Assembly: GCA_023052935.1 (NCBI GenBank)
Contig: CM041293.1
Location: 176,629,600 to 176,693,599 of the forward strand
Source: Piezodorus guildinii
Lineage: Eukaryota > Arthropoda > Insecta > Hemiptera > Pentatomidae
DNA length: 64,000 bases
Direction of reading: 5' to 3'
Made by a program: the position numbers and the translations under genes
Shown here: positions 22,082 through 33,022 of the stretch, one piece after another
Position numbering within the stretch: position 1 is the stretch's first letter
Layout of the letters: every line of letters begins with the position of its first letter
The notes under the pieces: model-generated
The model's input: only the letters and a program-made list of their open reading frames with translations
What the model was told of the DNA's origin: nothing
The model's database searches: none

Positions 22082-22932
22082 TCTGGTGCGGGCAACACAC
22101 GACTTTTTAAAATTAATGAAAGAATTCTCAAATACAGTTAGAGATAAAAATACGTGAAGCTATTAAAAAATTAATTAAATGGAATTTCTATAGAAACATG
22201 TGTTTTATTAAAAAATCTATTATATTATTATCTAAAATAATTAATTAGTTTTATCTTATTTTTATCACTCTCTAATAACTTTTAAAAGCTTGAGTATAAG
22301 ATAATATTTTTTCTAAAATCTTTAGCTTTCCAACGGTATATCATACACGTATATTACTGCTCTTATGTTCAAAAACAAATATTGCATTAAAAAAATATTT
22401 TTTCTGTTTTCTCCTTTAGCTGGCTATTGAATTCATTCAATTTATATATTTACCTGTGTTTCATCAGTGGTAATAAGATAATATGGTTATTTTTATAGAA
22501 TCAACAAAATTAAAGGTACTTTAGAGAAAAAACATTTAAAATGTCGGCATTTAAGCCCTGTCAGACTATTTTTATCAGAATAACACCTACATGATATTAA
22601 AGCCCATCAAATTTTACGTCGATTTTGGGAGTTTAATCGAAATCGTAAGAGCCATTTTTGAGAAAATCATAAAAAGGTGCGAAATGCATGATGTAAAGTG
22701 GCTCTTCTGATTAGCTCATTTTGATGAAAACGGTTTCTGTAACATCTCGGGCTTTTGATTGTCTTAAATATAAACTTTCAGTTTCATAGAACTTTTAGTT
22801 TCCGCCCGGAGTTGGTTATTTGGACTCAGGGGACCCTAAAACGTGTATTTCCGTTGAAAACTGGAATTCGAAAATTTTCACGATCGCAATACTTTCCCTT
22901 ACTATATATTTCATACATAGGTAAGTGAAAGT
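22082..22932 (+). mobile_element. Hel-A, full length
   Basis: TCTGGTGCGGGCAACACACG at 22082 to GTAAGTGAAAGT ending 22932. The terminal hairpin has CTTAC and GTAAG arms with a longer, imperfect loop. Non-coding. Confidence 0.85.
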
Positions 22933-23334
22933 TAAAGGAATGGAGCAAAAAAAAAAATATATATACATAATTTTTATGTATAAAAAATTGATGGAGAGCA
23001 TAATGGCTTTAACAATGAACCACGAGACTGAAACTATTTCTTCGAAAAAGTCGGAAAATATCAAAAGTTTTTTTTATTCTTTTACGAGGGAGTGGTCATT
23101 AGGACCAAAGGCAGCCGCAAAGGGACCCCTAATGGATAACACCAACCCTTTTTTTTTTCTTTTCTTTTTTTTTCGATAAATTAGCCTTGTTATTTCTTTT
23201 CAAATTCATTATTAAATTTTATTCGGTTTGTTCTGTTAACTTTTTTTCGATAAATAGATTTAAATCGTTGACTTCTCTAGTATTTCTTCTGTTTTTTTAT
23301 TATGGTTCTTATTCGGCGTTTGTTCAAGAATTTA
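22933..23334. other. Unassigned spacer
   Basis: A plus frame at 22925-23179 is low complexity at its end and has no recognisable domain. T-rich near 23148-23175. Confidence 0.35.
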
Positions 23335-23610
23335 AAACAGCTGTCTTGTAAGTGTTGAAGTAACCAAAAGTTTCTTGTTTCAGTCTAGTGTGCGAATTCT
23401 ATGTTAGACGTTTGTTAAGTAGGTGTCCCAGGTAGCGGATCTGTTCAATATTATTACAGGGTACTATAATACTGTAGGACTGTAGGGTACTACTGTAGGA
23501 CAGGATGTCATTGGTTTAAGACAAAGGATAAACGTTATTTGGAGAGATTGTGTTAAGTTAAATTTTAAATTGCTTATTAATCATGTATATGTGTTAAATG
23601 TCTGATAAAG
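23335..23610 (-). pseudogene. Jockey-type reverse transcriptase fragment
   Basis: Matches the 5' half of 20268-20850 (TAAGTGTTGAAGTAACC, GTAGCGGATCTGTTCAA). It contains a local duplication around ACTGTAGG/GGGTACTA near 23460-23500. No open frame. Confidence 0.6.
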
Positions 23611-23800
23611 GCAATTATATGCGCAGAAATCTCTATACGCATCCATCATTTATTTTCGATTGGATGTTCCGTTACAAAATAAACTGGTCTAAACAAAAAT
23701 AAAAAATAGTTTATAAAAAAACAATTGTTATTTAGAGACCCAACGGTTGTATTTTCTTCACCCTCTTTAATGAAGGGAATTCAATATTGCTAAATAAAAT
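23611..23800. other. Unassigned spacer
   Basis: No recognised feature. Confidence 0.35.
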
Positions 23801-23807
23801 AACAAAA

Positions 23808-24602
23808 TCTGGTGAGGACAACGCACGACTTTCACTTACCTCAACTGTTAAAATCGATTTTAAAACTATTAAATATACTTTAATTTGAAAAATATTTTAA
23901 GTTGATTTTAATAAAAACGTGTATTCATTTTCGTTGGAAACATATGATTTAGATTAAATAATATAACTATATTAAATTGTTCATCAGTAATAAGTTTATT
24001 CCCCATTCGTCACTTTATATTACCTTTTACAACTTAGTGTATCAGATAATATATTGTATCAGATAAAAATGTTTTTCTCTTTATCCTTCATTCGATCATC
24101 AAATTCGTCCAACTTGTATATTTAGCCGTCCTTCATCAATGTCATTAAGATGATATGGTTAATCTTTTGGAATGTACAAAATTAAAGTGTAGTTTGAGAA
24201 AAGAAAATTCATAATATCGGCATTTAAACACTGTCAGACTATTTCAGTCAGAATGATATTAAAAGTCCATTAAATTTTACATCCATATAGCGAGTTTAAT
24301 CAAAATCGTTAAAGCCATTTTTGAGAAAATCGTGAAAACGTGCAAAATGCATGGTATAAAGTTGCTCTTCTGGTAAGCTGATTTTGATGAAAAAGTTTCT
24401 TTAACATCTCGGGCGTATATTGTCTTAAATATGAAATTTCAGTTTCATACGACTTTTCGTTTTCGCGATGGACTTACTACACACACCTTTTTGGGGACTT
24501 GTTCATTTGGACTCGGGAGACCCTAAAACGAGTATTTTCGTCGAAAACTGGAATTAGAAAATTTTCACGATCGCATTATTTAATATATAGGTGAGTGAAA
24601 GT
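23808..24602 (+). mobile_element. Hel-A, near full length
   Basis: TCTGGTGAGGACAACGCACG start to GGTGAGTGAAAGT. Has a small internal duplication TATCAGATAATATATTG near 24039. Confidence 0.82.
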
Positions 24603-24686
24603 AAAATTCATCCATCCTAATTTGAGCGATAGATACTCGTCGAAAAGTACATATATAAACAAAATATATATGTAACTAAAAACAGC

Positions 24687-24760
24687 TTCCTTTTAAAAGG
24701 AGAATCCTGTCAAAAATGGTGGTTCTCTTCCATTTTGAACCGTATCCTGGTTACAATAAA
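24687..24760 (+). repeat. Direct repeat, copy 1
   Basis: CCTTTTAAAAGGAGAATC, then ATGGTGGTTCTCTTCCATTT, then GTATCCTGGTTACA. Repeated at 25767-25845, about 1.08 kb away, on the far side of a Hel-A copy. Confidence 0.8.
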
Positions 24761-24799
24761 TGTCAATTGTTAAGAAGCCTTTCAACGAGAAAGGCGACT

Positions 24800-25551
24800 T
24801 AAAAAATAAAAAATGAGTGAAATCATTAAAGAATTAATTAAATGGAATTTCTATAAAAACATGTGTTTTATTAAAAAATCGATTACCTTATTATCTAAAA
24901 TAATCACTTGTATCAATTGATTGTGTATGAGATAATAATTTTTCTAAAATCTCAAGCTTTCCAACGGTATATCATACATGTATATTACTGTTCTTATGTT
25001 CGAAAACGAAACATTGCATTAAAAAAATATTTTTTCTGTTTTCTCCTTTAGTTGGGTATCGAATTTATTCAATTTATATATTTACCTATTTTTCATCAGT
25101 GTTAACAAGATAATCTAGTTATTATTATTGAATCTACAAAATTAAAGGTACTTTAGGGGAAGACCATTTTTATCAAAAAAAAAAAACCTACATGATATTA
25201 AAGCCCATTAAATTTTACATCGATATAGCGAGTTTAGTCAAAATCGTCGGAACCGTTTTCGATAAAATCGAAAAAAGGTGCAAAATGCATGGTATAAAGT
25301 GCCTCTTCTGGTAAGCTCATTTTGATGAAAAAAGTGTTGTCACGTCTCGGGCGTATAGTTGTCTTAAATATGAAATTTCAGGTTCATAGGACTTACCGTT
25401 TCCGCCCGGGAGTTACCACACACAGACCTTTTTCCGGGACTTGGTTATTTGGACTGAGGGGACCCTAAAACGTGCATTTCCGTTGAAAACTGGAATTCGA
25501 AAATTTTCACGATCGCAATACTTCCCCTTACTATATATAGTAAGTGAAAGT
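24800..25551 (+). mobile_element. Hel-A, 5'-truncated
   Basis: Begins within the AATGAGTGAAATCATTAAAG section and ends in the palindrome CTTACTATATATAGTAAG plus TGAAAGT. It has an internal deletion where AGAAAATTTAAAATATCGGC would be, near 25160. Confidence 0.85.
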
Positions 25552-25766
25552 AAAAAATTAAAACAGTCCTTAAAATATGAAAATCTAGCATATCCTTTGA
25601 AATAGTAAAATTAGTCCTTTTTGGGCGTAACCAACCTCACCCACCCTAATATAGACAGACTTAAGTTATTTCAGACCGATTATTGCATCGGGAAGAGAGT
25701 TTCTATATTAAAAAGTGTCCTTTTTAGTGTGGTAATCCTAGTTACCAGTGAATTATTTCGATTCGT

Positions 25767-25845
25767 ATCCTTTTAAAAGGAGAATCGAGTAAAAAATGGT
25801 GGTCCTCTTCCATTTTGAAATGTATCCTGGTTACATAAATGTCAA
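25767..25845 (+). repeat. Direct repeat, copy 2
   Basis: CCTTTTAAAAGGAGAATCGA, then ATGGTGGTCCTCTTCCATTT, then TATCCTGGTTACATAAATGT; pairs with 24687-24760. Confidence 0.8.
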
Positions 25846-25851
25846 AGTATG

Positions 25852-26235
25852 TAAGTGAAAGTAAAAATGTGTATGCATAGAAATATATTGCATATATCAA
25901 GGAGAGTTTGAAGAGAGACTACACCTAACTCATCAATTTTCCATATAAAAAAAATAATAATATATTAAAAATTGTATTATATATATGTATATATAATTTG
26001 TGTATAAATTTTAGCGAATTTTGGCGACTAAATCGCTATTTTTTTCCATGGTGCAAAGAACGATTCCACTTTTACGCAACCATGTTTCATATGCGTAAAA
26101 TTTAAATGGAATTTCCAAGGGTGCCGAATGCATATTTTAAAATTTACCGGCAATAGAGGTTTAACTGAAATTTATGTGATGTTTTCACTAGATTTTTTTT
26201 AATTAAGCAAAATAGTGCTACTTTTCTATCAAGTT
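25852..26235. other. Unassigned AT-rich spacer
   Basis: No family or coding signal recognised. Confidence 0.35.
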
Positions 26236-26261
26236 TAATTATAGAAATAAAGGTTGAAAAA

Positions 26262-26936
26262 TCTGGTGCGGGCAACACACGACTTTTTTTTAAATCAATG
26301 AAAGAATTTTCAAATACAGTTACAGATAAAATTACGTGAAACTATTAAAGAATTAATTAAATTGAATTTATATAGAATCATGTGTTTTATTTAAAAATCT
26401 GTTATATTATTAACTAAAATAATCAGTTAGTTTTATCTTCTTTTCATCACTCTCTATTAACTTTTATAAGCTTGTGTATAAGATAATTTTTTTTTCTAAA
26501 ATCTTTAGCTTTCCAACGGTATATCATACATGTATATTACTGCTCTAATGTTCAAAAACGAAAAATTGCATAAAAAAAATATTTTTTTCAGTTTTCTCCT
26601 TTAGTTGCTTTTCAAATTCGCTCAACTTGCATATTTAGCTGTTTTTTTTATCAATGGTAAAAAGATAATATAGTTATTTTTATAGAATCAACAAAATTAA
26701 AGGTACTTTAGAGGAAGGCAATTTAAAATATCGGCATTTAAGCCCTGTCAGACCATTTTAATCAGAATGAAACCTACATTATAATAAAGCCCATTAAATT
26801 TTACATTGATATAGCGAGTTTAATCAAGATCGTCGTAACCGTTTTCAAAAATATCGAAAAAAGGTGCAAAATGCATGGTATAAAGTGGCTCTTCTGGTAA
26901 GGTCATTTTGATGAAAAAGGTTTTGTAACGTAAAAA
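26262..26936 (+). mobile_element. Hel-A, 3'-truncated
   Basis: Starts TCTGGTGCGGGCAACACACG and stops after GATGAAAAAGGTTTTGTAACG. The CTCGGGCGTAT section and the hairpin are absent. Confidence 0.82.
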
Positions 26937-26939
26937 GTG

Positions 26940-27480
26940 AAATATATTTTCCATCAAAATGGCCAGAAAAGGGATGTAATATTAACAGCTGGGTACAATG
27001 AAACCCGGAGCTATTTTATCCCGAAAAGGCGTAGGTTTATTTCTCTCCTGAGGGGAGACCTAAATTATTTCTGTCGTGTTTAACAGAGCGTGCGAGGCCG
27101 GGCATTTCCCGACTCTTCTGGCCTGGATATAGCGGCAACCTGTGGCCTTCATTTCATTAAGCTTTAATAAAAGGTCTTTAGAAAGCACACTATGCTCCCC
27201 GCCATATCGGTCGGTCAGATCGATGCAGACAAATCCCGACAAATTACCGCAATAAACCCGACAGCCAGGATTCCAACCACCTCATCAACCTTCCCTCCAC
27301 ATCAAGTCCTTATATGGTTCATTCCAACCGAGTCGTTTCCCTGGATCAATCTCGGCAAACAATCCAGATGGAATAGCAAACAATAAAGCAGCTCATTCAT
27401 GGAAGAAAAGTATTATAATAATGGATGAGGAAGATGGTTGGGGATGCGCTCATAAAAACAATTATGCATTAATAAGTAAC
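26940..27480. other. Unassigned, relatively GC-rich segment
   Basis: Clearly higher GC than its surroundings. A minus-strand frame at 27060-27242 (ending CRYIQARRVGKCPASHALL then NTTEII) has balanced codons and reads like a protein C-terminus, but I do not recognise it and no upstream frame extends it convincingly. It may be part of an unidentified element whose 3' end carries the hammerhead-like box just to the right. Confidence 0.3.
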
Positions 27481-27532
27481 ACTTATTAACACTGCCGACG
27501 TTTCGGCCAACAACTAACTTATTTATCCCCGA
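27481..27532 (-). repeat. Penelope-type terminal box
   Basis: The minus strand reads GTTGGCCGAAACGTCGGCAG, the GAAACGTCGGC-type ending common to Penelope-like termini. It abuts the truncated mariner. Confidence 0.45.
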
Positions 27533-28208
27533 ACTGAAAAAATCTGAAAACGCACTTTCAAAAGATCATCATTTTCAAAAAGTTTTCCTTTTTACGAAGT
27601 TGTCTAAATTCCTGAACAGGTGGTAATCTGTTGGAGACAAGTCGGGATAATATGGTGGGTGCGGAAGAACTTCGTAGCCCAGTTCTTCCAATTTTTGCAC
27701 GGTATGTTTTGAAACATGGGGTCTTTCTGCCGCTCAGTGAGATCATGAGGTACCCTTGTATCGAGCTTTTTTTACTTTCCCAATACACTTTAAATGTCTG
27801 GAAACGGTAGATGCACTTGCATTTAGTTCTGCTGAGAGTCCTTTAACTGTTTGATTGGGATTTCCTCCAGCTGAAAACTTAGCAAACTAACGGCGAATGG
27901 TCCGTTCATTAACACTCCTTTCCTCAAACGCCTTGCAAATATTTCTAGCGGCCTCAGCTGCTGAATGGTCGAGTTTAAACTCGTACAAAAATATTACTGG
28001 AAAATCGCGTGTTTCCATGTCCATATTTGGAGGTATACTAAAAAGTGGGTAATTGATTGGGAAGCTAATGTTTATAATACAAAGGTAGAGGATTAGTAAC
28101 TGTTTACTTTAAATATGTAAACATTGGGAAGAAAACAACAGAGACCTGCAAAATCCTTTATGTATTTCAGAAACTATAAAAACGGACATTTCATGTGGAA
28201 CAACCCAA
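27533..28208 (-). mobile_element. Mariner-1, internally deleted and truncated at its C-terminal end
   Basis: The right terminus (transposase 5' side) is intact: CAACCCAA at 28201-28208 followed by TA. The minus-strand protein has METRDFRVIF-like text, the helix-turn-helix (HSAAEAARNICK, VNERTIR), and the same middle deletion joining the DLTERQ side to PHVSKHTVQKL (near 27715). It then reads LGYEVLPHPPYYPDLSPTDY. The left TIR is missing. Stops and shifts make it non-functional. Confidence 0.88.
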
Positions 28209-28289
28209 TATATTATTTAAAAAAATGTATTCTTATTGTTTATCGTTTCTAATAATTATGTTCATTTTATATGTTTTTTTTTCCAGTTG

Positions 28290-28560
28290 CGCGACAGGCC
28301 GTGTAGGCCCTTGTCCTCGCAGTGTATTCTTCTGGGAGATTATTATACGCACGTTTTGTGATGTATTTTATAGGGTAGGGTCATCACTCCCTACGCCTAA
28401 TTTTGTGATTGGCCACCAGTTGGCTGACGGGTCTCACATAACCGTGGAAGAGGCTGTGAGTGATTTATTAAATGCTTGAGAAAGTCCCTCCGGGACTGGA
28501 TTTCGAGCTCACAGCCTTTATCGTGGGTGACTATCGCGCTTCCCTTTCATATAATACCGT
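28290..28560 (+). repeat. Repeat E, longer copy
   Basis: GTTGCGCGACAGGCCGTG, then TATTTTATAGGGTAGGGTCA, then TCACTCCCTAC, shared with 59745-59850. The 3' part, on the minus strand, has a tRNA-like GGCTGTGAGCTCGAAATCC. A plus frame at 28195-28479 (ending VTVEEAVSDLL-like) crosses it but is unrecognised. Probably a SINE or a non-LTR 3' end; class unknown. Confidence 0.4.
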
Positions 28561-28900
28561 CAAATATTACTTCAAATCGTTCATCTTTGTTCACGTATTG
28601 TTCTTCTTTTAACTTTTAATATTTGCTTAGTTTCTCTTTATATTCTTTGAATATTCTCATTTCAATATTACCATCTGGATTTTATAATCGCTTCCATATT
28701 TTATGACTGTCATCTTATTATCATTTTATATTTAATTTTATGTTTGTTCCCATATTGTATTACTGTCATCGTATTATAGAGAGTTATAGAATTTTGGTAA
28801 ATAAATGGAGCTCGCTCATCATCAGTTCAACTCAATTTTTTTTTTTTTTTATTCCACCTCATATGTAAAATATTACACGGTCACTATAAACATTCTTTGC
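28561..28900. other. AT-rich, possibly the 3' UTR of Repeat E
   Basis: Contains GGTAAATAAATGGAGCTC near 28797 (an AATAAA) and a T-run at 28837-28850. No coding frame. Confidence 0.3.
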
Positions 28901-28904
28901 GCCT

Positions 28905-29118
28905 TCTTCTCAATGGGCGACCCTAGGGTATGGAGACCTTTCTAGAGCAGAACCAGCTGTATAAAGTGGATACCCAAAAACAATTGGGAAAAAAATCTGG
29001 AAACTGAGCGTGATCAAAGCCTAATCACCTGATTGCACTGCCGTTGGCCTAGAAACAGTAGGAATATCTATATGTACTGAGCCCAAGACCCTTTATGGGT
29101 TGTAGTGGTACAGGTTTT
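28905..29118 (+). mobile_element. SINE-2, 5'-truncated
   Basis: Lacks the tRNA-like head. Retains CCTAGGGTATGGAGACC, GTTGGCCTAGAAACAGTA and GTTGTAGTGGTACAGG, ending in T8 like the other copies. Confidence 0.85.
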
Positions 29119-29184
29119 TTTTATTCACGATATTGACAAACCCTTTTTACACCTAATTAGCAAATTTGTTTATAAATACAAATA

Positions 29185-29508
29185 ATAATTTAAGTGGACA
29201 TAAGGAAATGATTTTTAATTATCTGAAGATAAGGCATAGAAAGTACCTCGAAACGTTGTTATAATCAAGTTTTATATATGTTAAATAATAAAAATATAAA
29301 GAAAGAGAAGAGATTGTACCGAATAATATATTCATAATTAAAATTACTCTTCTATAATAATAATTGATATAAAATAATATTAATATGGAAATGGAGCACC
29401 ATATGAAAAGAGCAAGAGCATTAAATGTGGAACTGAAAACAATTTTAAGTGGACATAAGGAAAAGATTTTTAATAATCTGAAGATGAGGCATAGAAAGTA
29501 CCTCGAAA
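29185..29508 (+). repeat. Penelope-type relic with duplicated end unit
   Basis: An about 75-bp unit (AAGTGGACATAAGGAAA..., ATCTGAAGATGAGGCATAG, GTACCTCGAAAC) occurs at 29192-29266 and again at about 29442-29508. This looks like the paired terminal repeats of Penelope-like elements with most of the interior lost. The second unit is interrupted after CCTCGAAA by a hAT MITE and resumes at 29812. Confidence 0.65.
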
Positions 29509-29811
29509 CAGGGATGGACATAATCGAATGATCGTCATAATCGGATGATGGGACTTCGATGATTTAAATAATCGAATGATTTCATAATCTAATGATCAAA
29601 TGATTAGTATGCATTGTGAGAGACGATTTATGTGATGAGAAAAAATAAAAAAAATAAAGAAGATCGTTCGATTATCCGAGCTCCTCATAATTCCTCGATT
29701 ACCGGTAAACAGTTCAGTTCGAATGATCATTCGCTTATCCAAACCGATTAATCCGAATGATTGTAATAATCGAATGATCCGATAATCGTCATTCGATTAT
29801 GCCTACCCCTA
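29509..29811. mobile_element. hAT-type MITE, 303 bp
   Basis: The termini are CAGGGATGGACATAATCG and the near-complement CGATTATGCCTACCCCTA. They are flanked by perfect 8-bp duplications CCTCGAAA (29501-29508, 29812-29819), as expected for hAT. The interior is packed with forward and inverted AATCGAATGAT-like units, so the element is nearly palindromic. No coding. Confidence 0.93.
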
Positions 29812-29924
29812 CCTCGAAACGTTATTCATGATTTATTGATGTAAAACCTAGATGGCCACGAACTTTTGACCGGTTGTTTACATATATACATAATCTGACG
29901 ACCCCACAGTAGGAGGCGTGAATT

Positions 29925-30075
29925 TTCTTATCCAGATATAATTAGGACGGCATGAGCAAGGGTTTTTACTCTCTTTATAAAATCCTAAAGCCATCTGATG
30001 GGTTCGAACCCGCGACTTTGAGCATACAAGCCTATTATGTTAGCCTCTAGAGCTATTATACAGCTAGAGCCCCAG
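29925..30075 (-). mobile_element. SINE-1, degraded partial copy
   Basis: Minus-strand head with box B (GGTTCGAACCCGCGAC read in reverse orientation at 30001-30016) and the AAAATCCTAAAGCC section. The central block is mostly gone. Confidence 0.6.
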
Positions 30076-30079
30076 GTAT

Positions 30080-30530
30080 TTCGAGATTGAATCTTATCTT
30101 TTACACGGAACGACATTCATAAATTACAACTCTCATTTCGGTATTTTGCGAGAGTGTGACAGATAAGTGCAATAAGAGATGATGAAGCTCGGAGACAGAA
30201 AGAGAAGCGGTTAGCTAAAACGCCAGAGCAGGGAACTGCCTAATGGACCTCCGCCCCTCTACTTGAGCTTTAATATAACAAAGTGCTTTCTCTCTTCCGT
30301 CGGTACCACTTCGCAGCTAGAGGAATTTAAAAACATCTACAATTTATGGGGGGGCTACGCCGTGTTTAATTTAAATTTCGCACCCTCCCTAATTTCTTTA
30401 GATTAGATTCGGTTAAAAGCAAAAAAAAATAATGAAGATTGAGAAAGGGAGGTGCGCAAGATTTTCGTTAGGGGAAGCCAACTCAACCGAAAATCGTTAG
30501 ATAATAGGATAAGCGCCTTGAATCTATATA
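30080..30530. other. Unassigned spacer
   Basis: Mixed composition with a G-run near 30348. No recognised coding frame or family. Confidence 0.35.
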
Positions 30531-30580
30531 TACATACATACACACACACACACATATATACATAATATATAATAATAGGC
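30531..30580. repeat. Short (CA)n/(TA)n tract
   Basis: ACATACACACACACACACAC, probably the variable 3' tail of the adjacent RTE-like fragment. Confidence 0.7.
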
Positions 30581-31164
30581 TTACCGAACCCGAAGGATCG
30601 TTGCCGATACAACCAAACTCTCCCTGCACAGACTCGTCCAATGTTCACCGTTTAAGCCCAAGCCCCTAGATCAGCTTTAACGCAATCTTCCCATCGACGC
30701 TTTCGCCTACCTTTCGGACGTCTACCAATCGGATTAGCGAATACCAACTTTCTCAGAATCCGTTCCTCACCGAGCCACGTTTCACATCCGTAAAGGACCG
30801 ACGGAAGAATAATAGTTTTATAAATTCTAACCTTTAAGTTTTTAGACAGAAGCCGCGAGCTAATTCATTCAATTTAGCCACTGAATAATAACAGGCATTT
30901 CCCGCCTTTAATCGGGACTTTATTTCCTCCTGGATTTCATTTTTTCTCGTCATCATGGAACCTAAATACTTAAATTTCTCTACTTGTTTAAAAGTATGCC
31001 CTGATATATCAATATCACCTAGTTCGCAACCGTTTCTGCTACTAATCATATATTTCGTCTTATCGTTATTTATTTCGAGTCCTATTTCTTCACCGGTTTT
31101 TATTAACGCACTTGTATTTAGTTGTATAGTTTCCGTGTCTTCACCTAGCAGTACAAAATCAAGT
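30581..31164 (-). pseudogene. RTE-like non-LTR reverse transcriptase C-terminus, internally deleted
   Basis: The minus strand at 30834-31164 encodes the thumb-side region: LNTSALIKTGEEIGLEIN, KTKYMISSRNG, and KQVEKFKYLGSMMT. It continues in another frame as IYKTIILPSVLYGCETWL, then jumps to a terminal RKLVFANPIGRRPKGRRKRW block near 30700-30750. This order fits the C-terminal half of RTE/BovB-like proteins, but the clade is not certain. The 3' end carries TTCGGGTTCGGTAAGCCTAT, shared with the fragment at 32750-33018. The catalytic YADD region is missing because the mariner piece at 31165 cuts it off. Confidence 0.75.
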
Positions 31165-31568
31165 GTATTGGGAAAGTAAAAAAGCTCGATACATGGGTAC
31201 CTCATGATCTCACTAAGCGCCATGTTTCAAAATATACCGAGCAAAAATTGAAAGAACTGGGCTACGAAGTTCTTCCGTACCCAGCATATTCTCCCGACTT
31301 GTCTCCAACAGATTACCACCTGTTCAGGAATTCAGACAACTTCGTCAAAGGAAAACTTTTTGAAAATGATGATCAAGTTAAAAGTGCTTTTTCAGAATTT
31401 TTTTTACTTCAAAGCTCAGAGTTTTGAGATAAAAACTTGGTGTCACGTTGGGAAAAATGTGTAGAAAAAGAAGGTAAATACTTCGAATAAAATTATCTTG
31501 TTTTCATATCGTATTTTTAATAAAAATCCTTTACCTTGAAAACGGACATTTCATGTGACACAACCCAA
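31165..31568 (+). mobile_element. Mariner-1, 5'-truncated
   Basis: Starts inside the TGTATTGGGAAAGTAAAAAA section, has the family deletion (here 9 bases shorter still, near 31218), then VLPYPAYSPDLSPTDYHLF and the right TIR ending CAACCCAA. TA follows only as part of AATAAATT. The left part was lost at the join to the RTE-like fragment. Confidence 0.85.
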
Positions 31569-31716
31569 TAAATTTGTCAGTGTAGAGCATGTGGTTCTTA
31601 TTAAAAGCCAAGGTTTTACAAATATTTTTCAAATATAATAAGGCAGTTCCAATTATTTTCTAATAACATCTCACAGAACCCCAGGGGTCCACTGACCACC
31701 AGTTGGGAACTGCTGG
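31569..31716 (-). repeat. Possible hAT-type terminal fragment
   Basis: The minus strand begins CAGCAGTTCCCAACTGGTGG then TCAGTGGACCCCTGGGG, a hAT-like terminus. The other end is not seen. Confidence 0.45.
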
Positions 31717-31884
31717 CTTAGTCAATTACTGTTTTTTAACGTGTACTGGGTTACTGTTTCTCTATAATTGTATTTTTATATTCCTTAAGTGTTATATTGT
31801 TTCTTACTGTGTACTGTGTTACTGTTAGTTATTGTATTCCTACTGAATTGATTGAACTGATTTAAAGAAATCATTACTTTTTTT

Positions 31885-32195
31885 ACTTTCACTTACTATT
31901 GTAAGGGAAAGTATTGCGATCGTGAAAATTTTCGAATTCCAGTTTTCAACGGAAATACACATTTTAGGGTCCCCTGAGTCCAAATAACCAAGTCCCGCAA
32001 AAAGGTCTGTGTGTGTGTGTGTGTGTGTGGTAACACTCAGGCGGAAACAGTAAGTCCTATGAAACTGAAATTTTATATTTAAGACAAATATACCCCCGAG
32101 ACGTTACAAAACCTTTTTTATCAAAATGAGCTTACCAGAAGAGCCACTTTATACCATGCATTTTGCACCTTTTTTCCAAAATCAAAATTGATTTT
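31885..32195 (-). repeat. Hel-A, truncated copy
   Basis: Begins ACTTTCACTTACTATTGTAA (hairpin end), then the TGCGATCGTGAAAATTTTCG and (GT)n sections, ending after GCATTTTGCACCTTTTTTCC. Confidence 0.85.
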
Positions 32196-32450
32196 TGATA
32201 ATAAAGTTATTAGTACCTACATACTATTTGAAAAAAAAAAATATTGTCATTAGAATAATTTAAAGATTTATACTTATAATAAAAAATTATTATTATGATA
32301 ATTATGCCATTCATTAGACATATTCATCAAAATATGATTGTGTCTATCATTAATATAATAAGCTTCTCAAATAATTTTAAATTATGGTTATCACAATTCC
32401 CAATTAATTAATTATATATTAATTATAAAGGATAATTATATAAGATTTTA
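32196..32450. other. AT-rich spacer
   Basis: No recognised feature. Confidence 0.4.
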
Positions 32451-32454
32451 TAAA

Positions 32455-33018
32455 GTACCTCGCGCGGATCTCATTACCGCGTATGGGCAGCGTCCCACGG
32501 ATGGCGGATGTGGGGATGGTCGGTGGAATTTCCTCGGAAGCTCCTCCCGGCTAAGTCCGATGGACTCGCTGACCAACAATGAGAGCGGCCCCCCAGGCTT
32601 GCTGGAGGGTGTGACGTAGGTTCGAACGCCCTACTCACATATTTTAGTTCACAAAATACCACCATAAGTCATGGATTCCTCTGAGGTAAAACGCTCATTA
32701 TCCGGAGGTAAACTAGTCCCCCGTTCGGTTCTCCGGGTGGGGACTGCTTCAGGGGAATCATGGCGCAAGATGAGCGAGTAAAGTTGTTGGGCTCGATGAC
32801 GAGCGGATTCCGAGGAAGTTGGTATTTGCTGATCCGACTGGTAGGCGTCCGAAAGGTAGGCCGAAGCGGAGATGGGAGGATTGCGTTAAGGCTGATCTCG
32901 GGAGCTTGGGTTTGAATGGTGAACATTGGACGAGTCTGTGTAGGCGGAATTTGGTGGTATCGGCATCGAACCTTCGGGTTCGCTAAGCCTATTATTATTA
33001 TTATTATTATTATAAAGT
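32455..33018 (+). pseudogene. RTE-like element, large internal deletion
   Basis: The 3' portion (about 32770-33018) encodes the terminal block seen at 30581-31164: ADPTGRRPKGRPKR, WEDCVKADLG, then the STSGLRV-like end and AAGCCTATTATTATT. Its tail is an (ATT)n run at 32990-33015. The GC-rich 5' portion (32455-32690) has no convincing coding frame and may be the element's 5' UTR brought next to the 3' end by deletion; that link is inference. Confidence 0.65.
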
Positions 33019-33022
33019 AACT

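Noticed and set aside
30834..31223. A single 129-residue protein spanning the RTE-like and mariner sequence
   Set aside because: The first 20 codons come from antisense mariner DNA; only the rest is reverse-transcriptase-like. It is a junction artefact.
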